NCBI RefSeq assembly: GCF_904849725.1
Contig: NC_058523.1
Coordinates: 201,465,689-201,529,688 of the forward strand
Length of the DNA stretch: 64,000 nucleotides
DNA from: Hordeum vulgare subsp. vulgare
Taxonomy: Eukaryota > Streptophyta > Magnoliopsida > Poales > Poaceae
Reading direction: 5' to 3'
A program made the translations under genes and the position numbers. This document shows positions 45,744 to 57,259 of this stretch, one piece after another. The notes under the pieces were generated by a model. It saw only the letters and a program-made list of their open reading frames with translations. It was not told the origin of the DNA and made no database searches. Numbering within the stretch: position 1 is the first letter of the stretch; every line of letters starts with the position of its first letter.

Positions 45744-46830
45744 TTTGTGAAGCAACCTACTATTTTGTCATTCAAAAAATTCTCCAAAAATTATCATAAA
45801 TCGTTTGGATTATATGTTCTTCAAATATGTTAAAAACCTTCCTTCCATAGTTCGAAAATAATTCAGCAATATTCATTTTCCTATTCTTTTCACAATAGCA
45901 CTTTGTGAAGTAACTGCTATTTTTTTTTTTTTGATTTCCCTCAAATTTTTTGGGCAGTCTTGCCTATCCAAATCATTGCCTCATGAAACTTTTCGTCTCC
46001 ATTTGGCTAGTAAATCTTTCTCAGCTTATTTCCAAAGTTTGTTTCAGCTAATAGCTTTGTGAAGGAAGTACTAGCTAGGAATATCCTAATGAGATGAATT
46101 TTCGCCACATATTCTATATGCCCAAACCTTATCTCTGCACAAAATTTGAGCCCCATCTAACAATCCATGTGACCTCATCATCCAATCTTTGTTTGTGGTA
46201 ATATTTTTAGTTTGTGAAGCAACTATACTTTATATTGCTTTATAGTTGATGAAAATTTACCATGGCATGAAACATACCATAGAACCTCTCTCCACCAAAT
46301 TTCAGCTCATTTAATTTTGCCAGTTTATCTCAATATTTTTCCCAATGTTATGTTCAGAGTAGAGCATTTCTGAAGGAAGTACAATTTTATTTATCCAAAT
46401 TTTATGAAATTTTTAGAGTGCTTTAATGTGCCCAAATTATCATCCTCCTCAAAATTTGAGCTCAGTCCAATCATATATGTGAGCCAAGTTTCAACTACCA
46501 TTTTTTGTCCAGATTGGCACATTGTGAAGGAAGTGTCACTTTGCATGTCCAAATGGTATAAAATTTTAACAGTGCTTTCATATACCGAAATGAACATCAT
46601 CCACCAAATTTCAGCTCAGTCCTATCATTCATTTGATCCCAGCTTCAACGTCCATATTTTTGCACATTGTGGTACTTTACAAAGCAAGTGCCACCTAGGA
46701 TCATTCATTTGAGATAAAAATTTGCCAAGAGAGTCTCCTTAGAAGATAATCATCTTCAGCCAAAATTGAGGCCCATTGCCCATGTGCATTTCCCCCACCG
46801 CTAGTCAAAAACTTGGCTGCTAATTCATGT
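45744..46830 (+). repeat. Seven-unit degenerate array, period about 155 bp
   Basis: The landmark tttgtgaag(g/c)aagt or variants starts at 45744, 45902, 46056, 46211, 46367, 46521 and 46676, a spacing of 154-158 bp. A second landmark, caaaatttgagctcagtcc-like, keeps its place within several units (46139, 46298, 46450, 46605). Units are strongly diverged but in register. Non-coding part of CACTA-2. Confidence 0.85.
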
Positions 46831-47058
46831 TTGAGCCTACTTCTTTCTACTCCTGAGATTCTTCTATTGTATTCTTCTTCCTAACACCTACCGAGGGAGT
46901 ATACGACCCACCAAACATGCCTAGTCCACCCAGAATGTGTGGCAACGCCATGATCAGGCGGTGACCACGCGGCTGGTATGCCAGTTTACGCACTCTGGAG
47001 TTGGGGCCCTTGCCCACCATCCAAACCTTGACATATCACCACCACACCATGTATTTCT

Positions 47059-49250
47059 GATTAAATAGATACTTATTTACCTACAAATGATTTCTGGAAA
47101 AAATAAAGAGCAAACTATAATGCAGCTGCAGTTCAAACTTTACCCACTTCCACCTGAATTGCAAGAAATTTGTCTTTTTCATGAGAGGCGGATAAATGAT
47201 TTTAACACCCAACCATTTGGTCAATTATACATTAAATATGTCCTACTATTTAAAAAATGATTTGGTCCAATTTTGCAACAAATATATGGTAGGTCCTTCA
47301 CAAACAACTCATTTTGGGCACTTGAAAAATGGAAACTGAATTTTTCATCCAAGGAAAATGAAAATTTCCTTAATCAACATAATTTTCCGTTATAATATGC
47401 ACCCTTTCTCACAATATTAGATCATTTGAACAAACTATGCTATGAATGTGGCCATAAGATTGATCATTTGGATTGAAAGCCATGAATCTTCACACATGGT
47501 AGCTCAATTGTGAGAACACTTTTTAAAAGTAATTGTCGTATTACAAGATTATTATTTTATCTAGTAACATTGTCACATATAATGACAAAATGTGAAGGTT
47601 TTTGAATTTTTCATGCCCATTTCAAAATTTGGTCAAAAAGGCGGGTATGACCATTCCTAGATAGTGGTTGAATCTTGGAAACCTTTTGGTGTTTCTATGA
47701 TTAAATAGATAATTATTTACCTATAAATGATTTTTGGAAAAAATAAATGCAGCTGCCCTTGAAATTTAATTTTCTTTTTCACGAGAGTTCGATAAAAGCT
47801 TTTGACACCCAATCATTTGGTCAATTGTACATTAAATATGGCCTACTATGTCAAAAAATGATTTGGTCTAATTTTGCAACAACTTTATATGGTTGGTCCT
47901 TAAAAAACTCATTTTGGGCACTCGTAAAATGGAAAAGGAATTTTCCATCCAAAGAAAATGAAAAAATTCCTTAATCAACATTATTTGCCATTATAATATT
48001 CACCCTTTTGCACAATATTTGAACATTTGAACAAACTATGCGATGAATGTGGTCATAAGGTTGATCATTGGCTTGAAATCCATGAATCTTTAGACATGGT
48101 AGCTCATTTGTGAGAACACTTTTTAAAATAATTGCCATATTACAAGTTGATTATTTTATCTCGTAACTTTTTCACATATAATGACATAATGTGAAGGTTT
48201 TCCATTTTTTTTATTTTTTAAAAATTTTATGCCCATTTCAAAATGCTGTCAAAAAGGCACGTATGACCGTTCCTTGCATGTGGTTGAATCTTGGAAACCT
48301 TTTGGTGTTTGTCTGATTAAATAGAGACTTATTTACCTATAAATTATTTTTGAAAAAGATAAAGAGCAAACTATAATACAGCTCTAGTTCAAATTTGACC
48401 CGCTTCCAACTGACTCGATGAAAATTTGTCTTTTTCATGAGAGGTGGATAAAATCTTTTGACACCCAATCAATTGATCAATTGTACATTAAATGTGGCCT
48501 AATATTTTTTCTAAATGATTTGTTCTAATTTTGCAACAAATATATGGTAGGTCCTTCACAAAAAGACTCATTTTGGGTACTCGGAAAATGGAAAAGGAAT
48601 TTTCCTTCCAAAGAAAATGAAAACTTCCTTAGGCAATAATTTTTGCCATTGCAATACGCACCCTTGTGCACAATATGAGATCATTTGAACAAACTATGCC
48701 ATGAATATGGCCGTAAGATTGATCATTTGGCTTGAAAGCCACGAATCTTCACACATGATAGCTCATTTCTAAGAACACTTTTTAAAATAATTTCCGTATT
48801 ACAAGTTTATTAGTTTACCTCGTTACCTTTTCACATATAATGACACAATGCGAAGGTTTTCCGTTTTTCTGTTTAAATCTTTCGTGCCCATTTCGAAATG
48901 CGGTCAAAACGACGGGTATGACCGTTCCTAGCTAGTGGTTGAATCTTGGAAAAGTTTGGGTGTTTATCTGATAAAATAGATACTTTTGTACCTATAAATT
49001 ATTTTTGGGAAAAATAAAGAGCAAATTATAATGCAGGTGCAGTTCAAATTTGACCTGCTTCCAATTGAATCGACGAAATTTTTTCTTTTTCACGAGAGGT
49101 GGATAAAAGTTGTTGACATCCAACCATTGGGTCAGTTGTACATTAAATATGGCCTAGTATTCTAGAAAAATGATTTGGTACAATTTTGCAACAAATATAT
49201 GGTAGGTCCTTCACAGAAAAACTCATTTTGGGAACTCGAAAAATGGAAAT
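47059..49250 (+). repeat. Large tandem array, period about 640 bp, 3.4 copies
   Basis: Units start at gattaaatagat(a)(c/a)tt near 47059, 47699, 48315 and 48970 (the last truncated near 49250). Shared internal landmarks include gcaacaaatatatggtaggtcc, catgaatcttcacacatg and cttggaaaccttttggtgtt. Copies differ by small indels and about 10-15 percent by eye. No coding frame is conserved between copies, and the + frame at 47747-47974 is one unit read by chance. 49250-49869 is non-coding, turning C-rich from 49520. Confidence 0.9.
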
Positions 49251-49869
49251 ATTGAGTATTTCATTTTTTTTGAAAATGTAAATAAGGTCAAAAGAATATG
49301 AAATTTTACATGGTGTTGGTTCATCATTCCGAGAAGGTGTGGAAAAATATTTTAGAAAATTTGCTAAATATCAAAAGTAATAGGGTAAACAAACACAATT
49401 TTGTTTGCTGATTCCCTATTAGCTAAAACATCGTTCTCCCGGATTGATGACATGGCAGGGCAGCCAGCTCCACTCTAGCTGATCTGAGTCGTCAAAGCCA
49501 ACGAATGCAACGTCTCTCAAAGGATCCCAACGCTGTGCGCCCACCCTTCACTTTCTAAACGCAAAAAAGAAAATAACACAAACCCTGCCCTCGTCCCACC
49601 CAGACCAATCCACCCCCTCCCTTCGTCCTACCCAGACCGATTCTCTCCTCCCCTCGTCTCCCACATCGCCGCTGCCACTCACCCATCGCCTTGTCCCTCC
49701 CGAATCTTGTTTCCGCTGGCCTCTCCTCATCCTCTCTAATTCCCTTCCACCTCAGGAAAAGCCCCCATCCGTCCATCTCTCTTTCCCGGGACACATCTTC
49801 GCCGCCAGAGATGCCAGGCAATTCCTAGGTGCTACTCGTAATCGTCGGAGCTCACCATCCACCAACAAC

Positions 49870-50246
49870 ATGAATCCCCAGGTGCTGCTCGCTGTGCTAG
49901 CCGTCCTCGGCGTCCTCGCCGCAGCTCTGCCCCGAGCCCACATCCAAGGTGAGGTCGGTATCCTCCATCCTTTCTTCATCTCCTCGTCGAGTAAGTCAGT
50001 GTAGGTAGTAGCCGTCGTATTGACTTTTGTTGGCTTCTTCCTGCAGGCGCGACGTTGTGATGCGACAAGTGCGGCATCTGCACCAGGTCCTTCTCGCCGC
50101 AGTGCAGATGCATGGACGCCTCGCCGATCGGTTGCATCCCGTTATGCAAGTCGTGTGCTACGTCCATCGTCAACGACCACGACATCTTCTAGTGCAAGGA
50201 TCTCATCACCAACTTCTGTAAGACCCGCTGCACTAAGGTCGCATGA
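49870..50246 (+). pseudogene. Bowman-Birk-type serine protease inhibitor, captured and disabled
   Basis: Exon 1 (49870-49948) encodes MNPQVLLAVLAVLGVLAAAL, a clear secretory signal peptide. The intron (49949-50046) has GTGAGG and TTCCTGCAG borders and is phase 1. Exon 2 (50047-50246) gives CDKCGICTRSFSPQCRCMD, then CIPLCKSC and CKDLITNFCKTRC, the cysteine scaffold of Bowman-Birk inhibitors. The reactive loop CTRS...PQC has Arg at P1, typical of trypsin inhibition. Total 92 codons, the usual size for a single-loop cereal (WIP1-like) precursor. Two nonsense codons break it: TGA at 50058-50060 where the first Cys of a CC pair is expected, and TAG at 50190-50192 where Gln or another residue precedes Cys. 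The product would be secreted and act in defence or proteinase control. It lies wholly inside CACTA-2, so it was probably captured by the transposon. Confidence 0.85.
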
Positions 50247-51000
50247 TATATTGGATCTGTTGTTCGTCCCAATAATGCTGATTAACTTGTGCTTTTCCAC
50301 TTTCTTTTTTCAGTATTTCCAGGTTACTCTGCATCTTTATCTGGGTAGATGCTTGCTTTTCCACATTATTTGTTCAATTGATTCGATCTAGTGTTGTAGG
50401 AAGCCTCCACAGACGAATGAAAGGAGCGGAGGACAAGCAGCCCCTGACGCCCAGTGCTCCTCGAGGCCCAAGGACCAGAAACGGAAGCAACATCTTCTTT
50501 CATTCAACACAAGGACAAGCAGCGGGTGCGACAACAATAGATGCAGCCATGTGTTTTGGTTATACTCTGTGGCTAGTTATATTGCACTCAGCAGCATATT
50601 TGGTTGTATGAACATGATGTTAAGACCGTGAGAGGCTAATTTTGTCTATCATTTGAAGAATCTAGTTTGTTTCATTTGAAATATTTATCATTTGTGTACT
50701 ATGAAAATGTGAGAAAAAGAAGTTGATGAGTTGGACCAAAAAGGCCAAAGTCCAAAAAGTCAATGAAGTGAGAAAAGGTCATGATTGATTGTAAAAAGGT
50801 TGAGGCCCCCAAAGGAAATGGACTGTAAAAGGCTTAAGCCCAAAAAGGAAACGCCACATCCCACAAAACAAAGAAGGCTAAAATGTTGGGCCTAGCTCAT
50901 TTAGTTGACGAAAATTAATATGAAAAAATATAAATAGGCTGAATTGTTGGGCTCGGCCCATGTAGAACATCAAACTGGACCGGGTTGATTCTTATCAATG
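50247..51000 (+). other. Tail of the captured segment and unique CACTA-2 DNA
   Basis: After the inhibitor stop codon there is a possible second intron ending cttttttcag (50304-50313), a short exon-like stretch, and a purine-rich region (50400-50540) of unknown origin. From about 50690 the DNA is A-rich with repeated aaaaggc/ccaaaaagg phrases, and it becomes similar to CACTA-3 from about 50870. I support no further gene here. Confidence 0.4.
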
Positions 51001-52603
51001 ACCAATCCAATTGGTCGTAACTTTGCCACATCAGCTTGCCACGTTAGATACGACGTGGCCTGGTCACATAACCAGTGACCAAAACAATTGGTCGTACAAC
51101 TAATGAACTTTTCGTTTGGTCGTGTGTGTCTACGACCATTCCAAAAGGAAGGTCGTTATAGTTCATTGGAGACGGACAACTTTTGACCAACCCATTTCGG
51201 TCGTAAAAAGGTAAAAAAAACCCGGAAATTAACGAACATTCAGTTACCAATATTGAAGGTCACAAGTTGCCATGTTTCTTGTAGTGAAAGTCGTGGGCAA
51301 GGGAGCATTAGGTGCCATTTGCTTCATAAGCATCAGCATATTTGTCATATTAGGCTCAGGTGCTTGGAAAATGCACTTGGTGGCTTCATCATAGGCAATA
51401 GACGCGGATGAAAGTCTTCCCTAGATGCAACAAGTGGAGTGGTGGCAAACAATTACATGACATGAGCCTTAATATGCTCACCGCGGATCATGAAGTTCAT
51501 CGCCCATGTCTTGAGATCTCTGCCGAAGCTTCATATGTGAAGGGTTCGATAAAAATGAAGAATGAGGTCTTCATTCGTATCTTCGTGATCAACAATGAAG
51601 GGCAACAATCCAACATCCCTAAGACAATAGAGGGCTTGACTAAAACTAGGAAGGTCACTCGCGGCTTCAAATCTGATATGCTTATGGGGAAAGATCATAT
51701 TCTGACCATAGAGGACACATGTGTAATAGGTGCATTGTCGATCACTACACAACCTAAGAGACTAAATCTTCTAATGCTTGTAAGGATCCCGATAAGATGC
51801 GAGGAATGTGTTTTTAGTCCGGAGCTCTTGACACCGAAGACAAGGGGACACGCTGGTCCTTGTCATTGAAGACTTGGCACCCTTCTACCTTGGCAAATGA
51901 TGAATATTGAATTCGTACTACGGACCCATTCTTGGTGGAGGAACTAGCCCAGGCCATTTGGTTGGAACCATGTCTCATCCCAGTTGCGACCCATGACAAT
52001 ATTTTTAGAATTTTCATCAGTCGATGGCATGGCAGGAAAAGGAGGGCCATCATGAGATGGGGCATTGGCCTCGACCTTTGTAATTGTGGCGGGTTGGGGT
52101 TCTGGAGGGGCCACATCGATGTTAGCGGCATGTCTTTGGCTGCTTTGGATTTGTTCTGTAGTTATTGAGGAGCAACATCTTCAGTCCTCGGAATCTACTC
52201 GACTAATGCAGTTGGATCATTGAAGATATAATTATCCTTGTTACTTTGTGAATCCTTTTGAGGGGAACACATGTTCAGGAGATTCAACCTCCAGGTCTAC
52301 AAATGTAGACTGAGGCGATTCTATCACATGAGTTGAAATGGGAGCACACAGAGTGCAAGGCATGACTTCATGCATCGGGGTGTTGGGGTGATTTGTGTTC
52401 AAGAACTCATCATGAACATTTGGTGTAGTAGGAGACCAATGTACACTTGTTCACTGACAGTTGGTAGTGGTAATGGTACCAAAGGTGCATCAAGTTGAGG
52501 AAGTGCTTCAAGTTCTTTTTCAAACACTATCTTTAGTAGGAGCAATGTCTTCAGTTGTGGTGGGTTCATCAGCTGGAATATCTTCATTTTTGGAGTCTGT
52601 GTG

Positions 52604-53667
52604 TGCTGGAGATATGCCCTAGAGGCAATCATGTATGATGATATTTCCTGTGTGTTTATGAATAAAGATGGTCCTTGGACATTATCAATGATGTGTATCA
52701 ACAAGTATCTGACTTGTTTGTGAGACTATGCATTGTATAATGACTGTCCTAAAGAGTCCCTAATCGAAAGGGGTGTGTGGACGCGCAGCCAATCATACTA
52801 GCATATGATATGGGGGATGGTCCAGTCTGACTGACCATGTACCATTGTATGCTAGTCGTATAATATGGATTCAGAAAGATCTTGTCAGATTCAACGTAGT
52901 CGGATCCGAGTTGAGATAAGGTCTGAGTTGGACACACCCAACTATGAGACCTAGTGATAGGTCAACTTTGAGTCTATAGTACACCATACGTTCTTCGTCC
53001 TAAGACCTAAGCTGGCGCATGTACTCGAGATGGTAACCTACATGCTTTGAGGCGACCCAAAGGTAGGTTTCGGGTTTGTCCAGACCCATGCTGCAAGACA
53101 TGGTTGAGCAAGATAGGATTGGCCCCTCCGACCAGGAGAGATATACTCCGGGCCCCTTGGGTTATCTGACCTCGATAAGCATGGTCGTGCGATGAGGATT
53201 ATGAGACAAGTAGACATGTTGGTAGGATTCATCAAAACGAGAAAGAGGTCATGCTGCAATACGGATGACCATGTCGCCTTGAGGACGACTATATATATGA
53301 CGTGTCAAAGGGAACAGAAGTGTGAAGTACAGGTTCGCCCAACTAGCTTCACCGGACACTTGGAGTCGGCACACTTTTCTAGAGGACACTACAGACTAGC
53401 CGAGATGGAAGTGTTCTGACTCGCGACCAAGTGAACGAGAACCTAAGGGGTTGTGCACCTCAAGAAAGGAACTTTTGGGCTTTAGGATCTGTGTGAGGCC
53501 CAAGAGTTGAGCCCAACCTGTATGTGGGATCTAGTGACCGACTATTTGAGGGAGATCAGACGAGGAGGAGATGGACCTCCCGAACGCACAACCCCAACTC
53601 AACGTCTGCATCACGACTCTGCGCGTCTAGTGGTAGCGATATGTGCGTAGCAAAATTTTAGTTTGCA
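52604..53667 (+). mobile_element. Copia solo LTR inside element F
   Basis: A 1,064 bp segment starts TGCTGGAGATATGCCCTAGA, the start of a common Triticeae Copia LTR type, and ends ttttagtttgca. The four bases TGTG occur on both sides (52600-52603 and 53668-53671). The fifth base does not match, so the duplication is short or mutated. F's extra ORF has reading fragments on both sides. No internal domain. The open frames here (52749-53419) are LTR sequence. Confidence 0.75.
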
Positions 53668-55826
53668 TGTGATGCACCTATGATATAACCCGGCACTTTG
53701 GTAGTACCCTCATGAAGAACAGCATGTCTATCAATATTCTCAGACGCATGAGAAGCCATGGAGATAGGCATCACTAGCAGCGGCTCCTCTTGAGAATGTG
53801 GAGTAGTAGAGGGAACTTGAGGGGTCTTGGGTACTTGGCTCGAGCTCGAAGACTTTTTCTTCTGTGTCTTCAGCTTCTTGGTTGAATGGGCTTCAGGAGC
53901 ATGCAAAAATTTGCACTTTCTGGCATCAGCTTCAGCCTGTTTGTCTTCTTGCTGGACACAACAGAGGAAGGAGGAGGCGTACATGAGCCAGAGAAGACAG
54001 TTGGGAAGATAATGTTTGGCGTTTCATGCCTTGTGGGTGTAGACTGGCTCGAAGACATAGAAGCTTGCCTTTACCTCTCAATTATTCTTGGGTGAGTAGA
54101 CTTCTTTTTCTCTAGTAGCATCCCGACGCTTCAAACTCACGTTTCAAGTAAGCCATCAACTTCTAATTTCCTTAGAATTTCTTAACATTGAGCTTGTGAA
54201 AATTCTTTTTGAAGAGTGCCTTCTCATGGCGAACCTTTCGTGCATTTGATCTGCCTCCCGAGAAACATATAGTTCCTCATTCACCAGCGCTTGGAAGGTG
54301 ACACTTAACCCAATGGGATGTTGTAGGGCGTCAATGGATAGTGAGGGATCGACAAACCATTTATCGATGAATGGTTGAGGATATCTACATCAAATAAAGG
54401 CAATTCTTCAAGACGTTTGGCCTCTCCATCATTTAGCTGGATGAGCTTCACAAGAGCCTCATCATCGAACTCCTCATCTTTAAGCTCAATCATGTTATCA
54501 CCATCCATCAAAGTGATGGATGGCGTCGTGCCATGAGTAAAAATGAGTTTTGTCTTCATCCTCCTTATGGTGCATGATTCATCCACAGTTTCATCTAGTT
54601 CAACTGGCCTTGATTGCGAAGCATGTGGTGTTTTGGCGATTGGTTTTGAAACCTTTGGTTCCTTAGGCTTCGAAGCCTCCGTATTCTTTGGTGGCTATGG
54701 AGTAGGAGACAAAGGAAGTTATGCATCCTCATCAGAGGCTTCTAAAGTAACAGGACATCGCAAGATGCTGGATGGGTCTGGATGTTTTGGCATGGGTGGC
54801 CTGACCATGCATGGGTACAAGCAAATCTTGATGGATTCAACCTTTGTCTTCAGGTGGAGATTCTTGTATACAATATCGGTCCATGGAGAATGTTTTGCTT
54901 TCTTTTGATCATATTTAGTAATGACAAAGTGGTAGTAGAACCATCGTCTGACCAATTTCTTCGCATCGATTGGATCTAGTCTTGTGTTGAGTGTAATTCT
55001 CTTCAGGATCAGACTTGTATCTCTCATATAGAGCAGGTGGGAGGTCTTTTGCAATGTTTTCATGTATTTGTAGGCCACCTTTCTTAGGTGCTTTATCTTT
55101 GGCCATTGTCCTCAGCTTAGACAAAGGCTTCACAGAAGTATGTAGGTGTGAACTGGCTCCAGGTGAGTCCAGGTGTATCTGAAAGTAGTCTGCAAATGAA
55201 TTGAGACTATGAGATCTAAGAGATTCTACCACATAATGTACATGTGAAAGACTTAAAAATGTGAGGGGAATAGAATAGGTCATATGCATTCTCAGAATAT
55301 TATCAAGACAAAAACGTAGTCCGAAGATAATGACCTCATTCACCGAAGTCATCCACTTTTGTTGAAGATAAGGTGGTTTCATACTTGTGAAAATTCAAAA
55401 AATTGCACAAGTGAGGAATCAAATTATATTTTCAACGTAAGTGAAAGTATTGAGAAAATAGAGATCGATGTTTGAGTTCTATCAAAGAGGAAGTGGAAAA
55501 AACGACATCCAAAAATATTTGCTAATTTTTCACATCAAACGAGCGGTAAAAATCAGCGATTTATTTGCTACGATGATGAACACGAAGAACTGCTCGACGA
55601 GGCGGAGAGACGAGCGGTTTAGTCTGCCACACCCTAGTTTGGTGGTCACAGTAAGGTACGCCGGCAGCGAGGCCGATATAATCACGACCGACATGAGTAC
55701 GGCGACGAAGAAGTCACGACAACTAAGCATTTCTCCTCCGCTGATGATGGATTCCAGCAGTGACGCTAGGTTTGGAGCTCGAGAGCAAAGGCTGAGAGGT
55801 AAGTAATAAATGAGTCGGGGTTCATG

Positions 55827-55834
55827 TATTTATA
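55827..55834 (-). promoter_or_regulatory. Possible internal TATA box before the F extra ORF
   Basis: On the minus strand ccTTATAAATA is followed leftward by about 720 bp to the ATG at 55107. It lies between the end of pol (56534) and the extra ORF, where a separate promoter would be useful. 55383-56500 otherwise holds no gene I can support. Confidence 0.3.
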
Positions 55835-56533
55835 AGGAGGGTGGAAGTGGGACAGGACGACAATTTTGGACAGGTATGCCCCTCACCCTTCGTCTTAGTG
55901 GGACATATGGCAAGCATGCACCATGTCTGACAACTCACTAGCCCTTAATTGTAGCAACGAGCGCGGGAAGTGTTGTTGTAAGGGCGTTAAAAAGGACAAG
56001 CTTGAATTTTAAATGTTTGGTTAGATTTGTCTTTGACAGCCAAGGATACTACAAAGACAATCAACATCCGTCAAGTAGAATGTATATTAGTGGAGTTGAA
56101 AAGTGTTAGGAGAGATAAGCATAGATGTGGTTTGTGGGTCCCATCACATTTTCCTATATAAGATTCAAAGATATAGCTATAGGCAAGATCCTGTAGAGGA
56201 TGAAACTCAAGAATATTTATATGAAATATGCAAATGAAAAATGTTCAAGTATGAATACAAACATTGAACTTGAAGATAAACTCAGTTTCTTGAAACATAG
56301 ATAAAAATGCGAAGATAAAAGCAATGTCTTCAAGAGGGGGTGGTGGCGTTACCCATCGTATAAGAATATTTGACCCAAACATGGTGCATAATTATCATCG
56401 CAATCTGAAGTCATATTCTTTGTTAATATATTAACACTTAGAGTGTATATCTTCTTGGAGTGAAGACATACGTTACTGCATGTGTTGTGCATCAAAGTCA
56501 TCAATATGGATAAGCATTATGATGTGTGTTCAT

Positions 56534-57250
56534 TCACTGGACATTTGAGGATTCTAAGATATTTAGCTCACACCACAAGTTGCAAAACCTCTTCTCATCC
56601 AAAGGCCCGATCAAGATATCAGCCAATTGCTCTTCTGTCTTCACATGCTCGATGACAACGTCTCCCTTCAACACAAGATAACGAAGGAAACGATGGCGTA
56701 TATGAATGTGCTTTGTCTTGGATTGTTGTATAGGGTTGTGGGCGATATTGATGGCACTCTCATTGTCATAGTAGAGTGGTACTTTCTTATTGTTGGTGTC
56801 GTAGTCCTTGAGGGTTTGCTTCATCCAGAGAAGCTCTGTACAACAGACACCAGGAGCAATGTATTCGGCTTCAGTAGAGGAGAGTGAGACGCAGTTCTTC
56901 TTCTTTGAATACTAACATACAAGAGATCAACCAAGGCAGTGACATGTGCCTGATGTAGACTTGCAATCAATTATGTCTCAAGCATAATTGGAATTTGAGT
57001 AGCCAATGAGATCAAAATCAGAGCCCTTTGGGTACCATAATCCTAGCATTGGGGTGTGAGCCTGATATCGAAGTATTGTCTTCACATCGAGGTGATGTGA
57101 TTCCTTTGGCGTGGCTTGGAATCAGGCACACATGCAAACACTAAGCCTAGATTCACACAATAAGGAGCCAATCATGGAGCGATATACCTTCTAATAGAAA
57201 TCTTTACCATTATCGTCAGTGCGGAGGTAGCCGTTTGTCGGCATTGGTGT
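56534..57250 (-). pseudogene. Copia RT end and RNase H of element F
   Basis: From right to left: TPMPTNGYLRTDDNGKDFY (57250-57191), a degraded SMIGSLL block, GLWYPKGSDFDLIGYSNSNYA (about 57035), then STSGTCHCLG, SSTEAEYIA, MKQTLKDYDTNNKKVPLYYD, NESAINIAHNPIQQSKTKHI, IRHRFLRYLVLKGDVVIEHV and TEEQLADILIGPLDEKRF (56824-56545). These are the conserved C-terminal pol blocks of Copia elements, including the DNESAI motif. RNase H removes RNA during cDNA synthesis. Stops around 56900-57190 and the lost upstream RT make it non-functional. The right border coincides with the start of CACTA-3 DNA. Confidence 0.9.
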
Positions 57251-57259
57251 ATTGTAAAA

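Larger units (their letters stand above)
45437..51286. mobile_element. CACTA-2: non-autonomous CACTA carrying a Bowman-Birk inhibitor gene
   Basis: A 5,850 bp element begins CACTACAAGAA and ends TTCTTGTAGTG, flanked by AAA on both sides (45434-45436 and 51287-51289). The terminal inverted repeats match at 28 of the first 31 bases. Subterminal motifs GGTCGTAA/ACGACC occur at both ends (45492-45615 and 51008-51215). There is no transposase. In order it has a 155 bp-period array, a 640 bp-period array, the inhibitor pseudogene, a chimeric tail and the right subterminal region. It must have moved using a transposase made elsewhere. It is inserted in the extra ORF of Copia F. Confidence 0.92.
44445..55107 (-). 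pseudogene. Extra ORF of Copia F between pol and LTR (interrupted)
   Basis: A reading begins at 55107 with MAKDKAPKKGGLQIHENIAK and PPALYERYKSDPEENY, then CEEIGQTMVLLPLCHY, and stops at 54915. Further blocks in other frames follow: SPWTDIVYKNLHLKTKVES (about 54870), the acidic block MIELKDEEFDDEALVKLIQL (about 54480), and Ser/Thr-rich and Lys-rich blocks at 54060-53670, 52700-52400 and 52130-51530. The end is NDDPTAPSSLHQAGVEALD at 44445. Two insertions (45437-51286 and 52604-53667) split it, leaving about 3.7 kb of original DNA. Position matches the 3' extra (sometimes env-like) ORF of Sireviruses, but I see no signal peptide or membrane segment. Function unknown. Stops make it a pseudogene. 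Confidence 0.55.
42687..57250 (-). mobile_element. Copia element F (Sirevirus/Maximus-like), minus strand, 5' truncated
   Basis: Read right to left: RT end and RNase H (57250-56534), an intergenic stretch, a long extra reading (55107 down to 44445), polypurine tract and 3' LTR (44037-42687). A large extra ORF between pol and the 3' LTR is a known trait of Sireviruses. The 5' LTR, gag and integrase are missing to the right. The right junction, near 57250, abuts CACTA-3. CACTA-2 and a Copia solo LTR are inserted in it. The left flank cggtg (42682-42686) would be its target duplication. Confidence 0.82.

Noticed and set aside
47747..47974. A 75-codon + frame
   Set aside because: One unit of the 640 bp array. 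The frame is not kept in the other units.
45744..49250. CRISPR-like regular repeats
   Set aside because: Units are long (155 and 640 bp), diverged, with no short identical repeat/unique spacer structure, and the genome is a plant nuclear one.
49548..49979. Minus frames rich in Gly, Arg and Glu opposite the inhibitor's exon 1 and upstream DNA
   Set aside because: Antisense of C-rich upstream DNA and of the signal-peptide exon. No domain.
55468..55806. A 112-codon + frame with basic composition
   Set aside because: It lies antisense in the non-coding stretch of Copia F between pol and the extra ORF. No family recognised.
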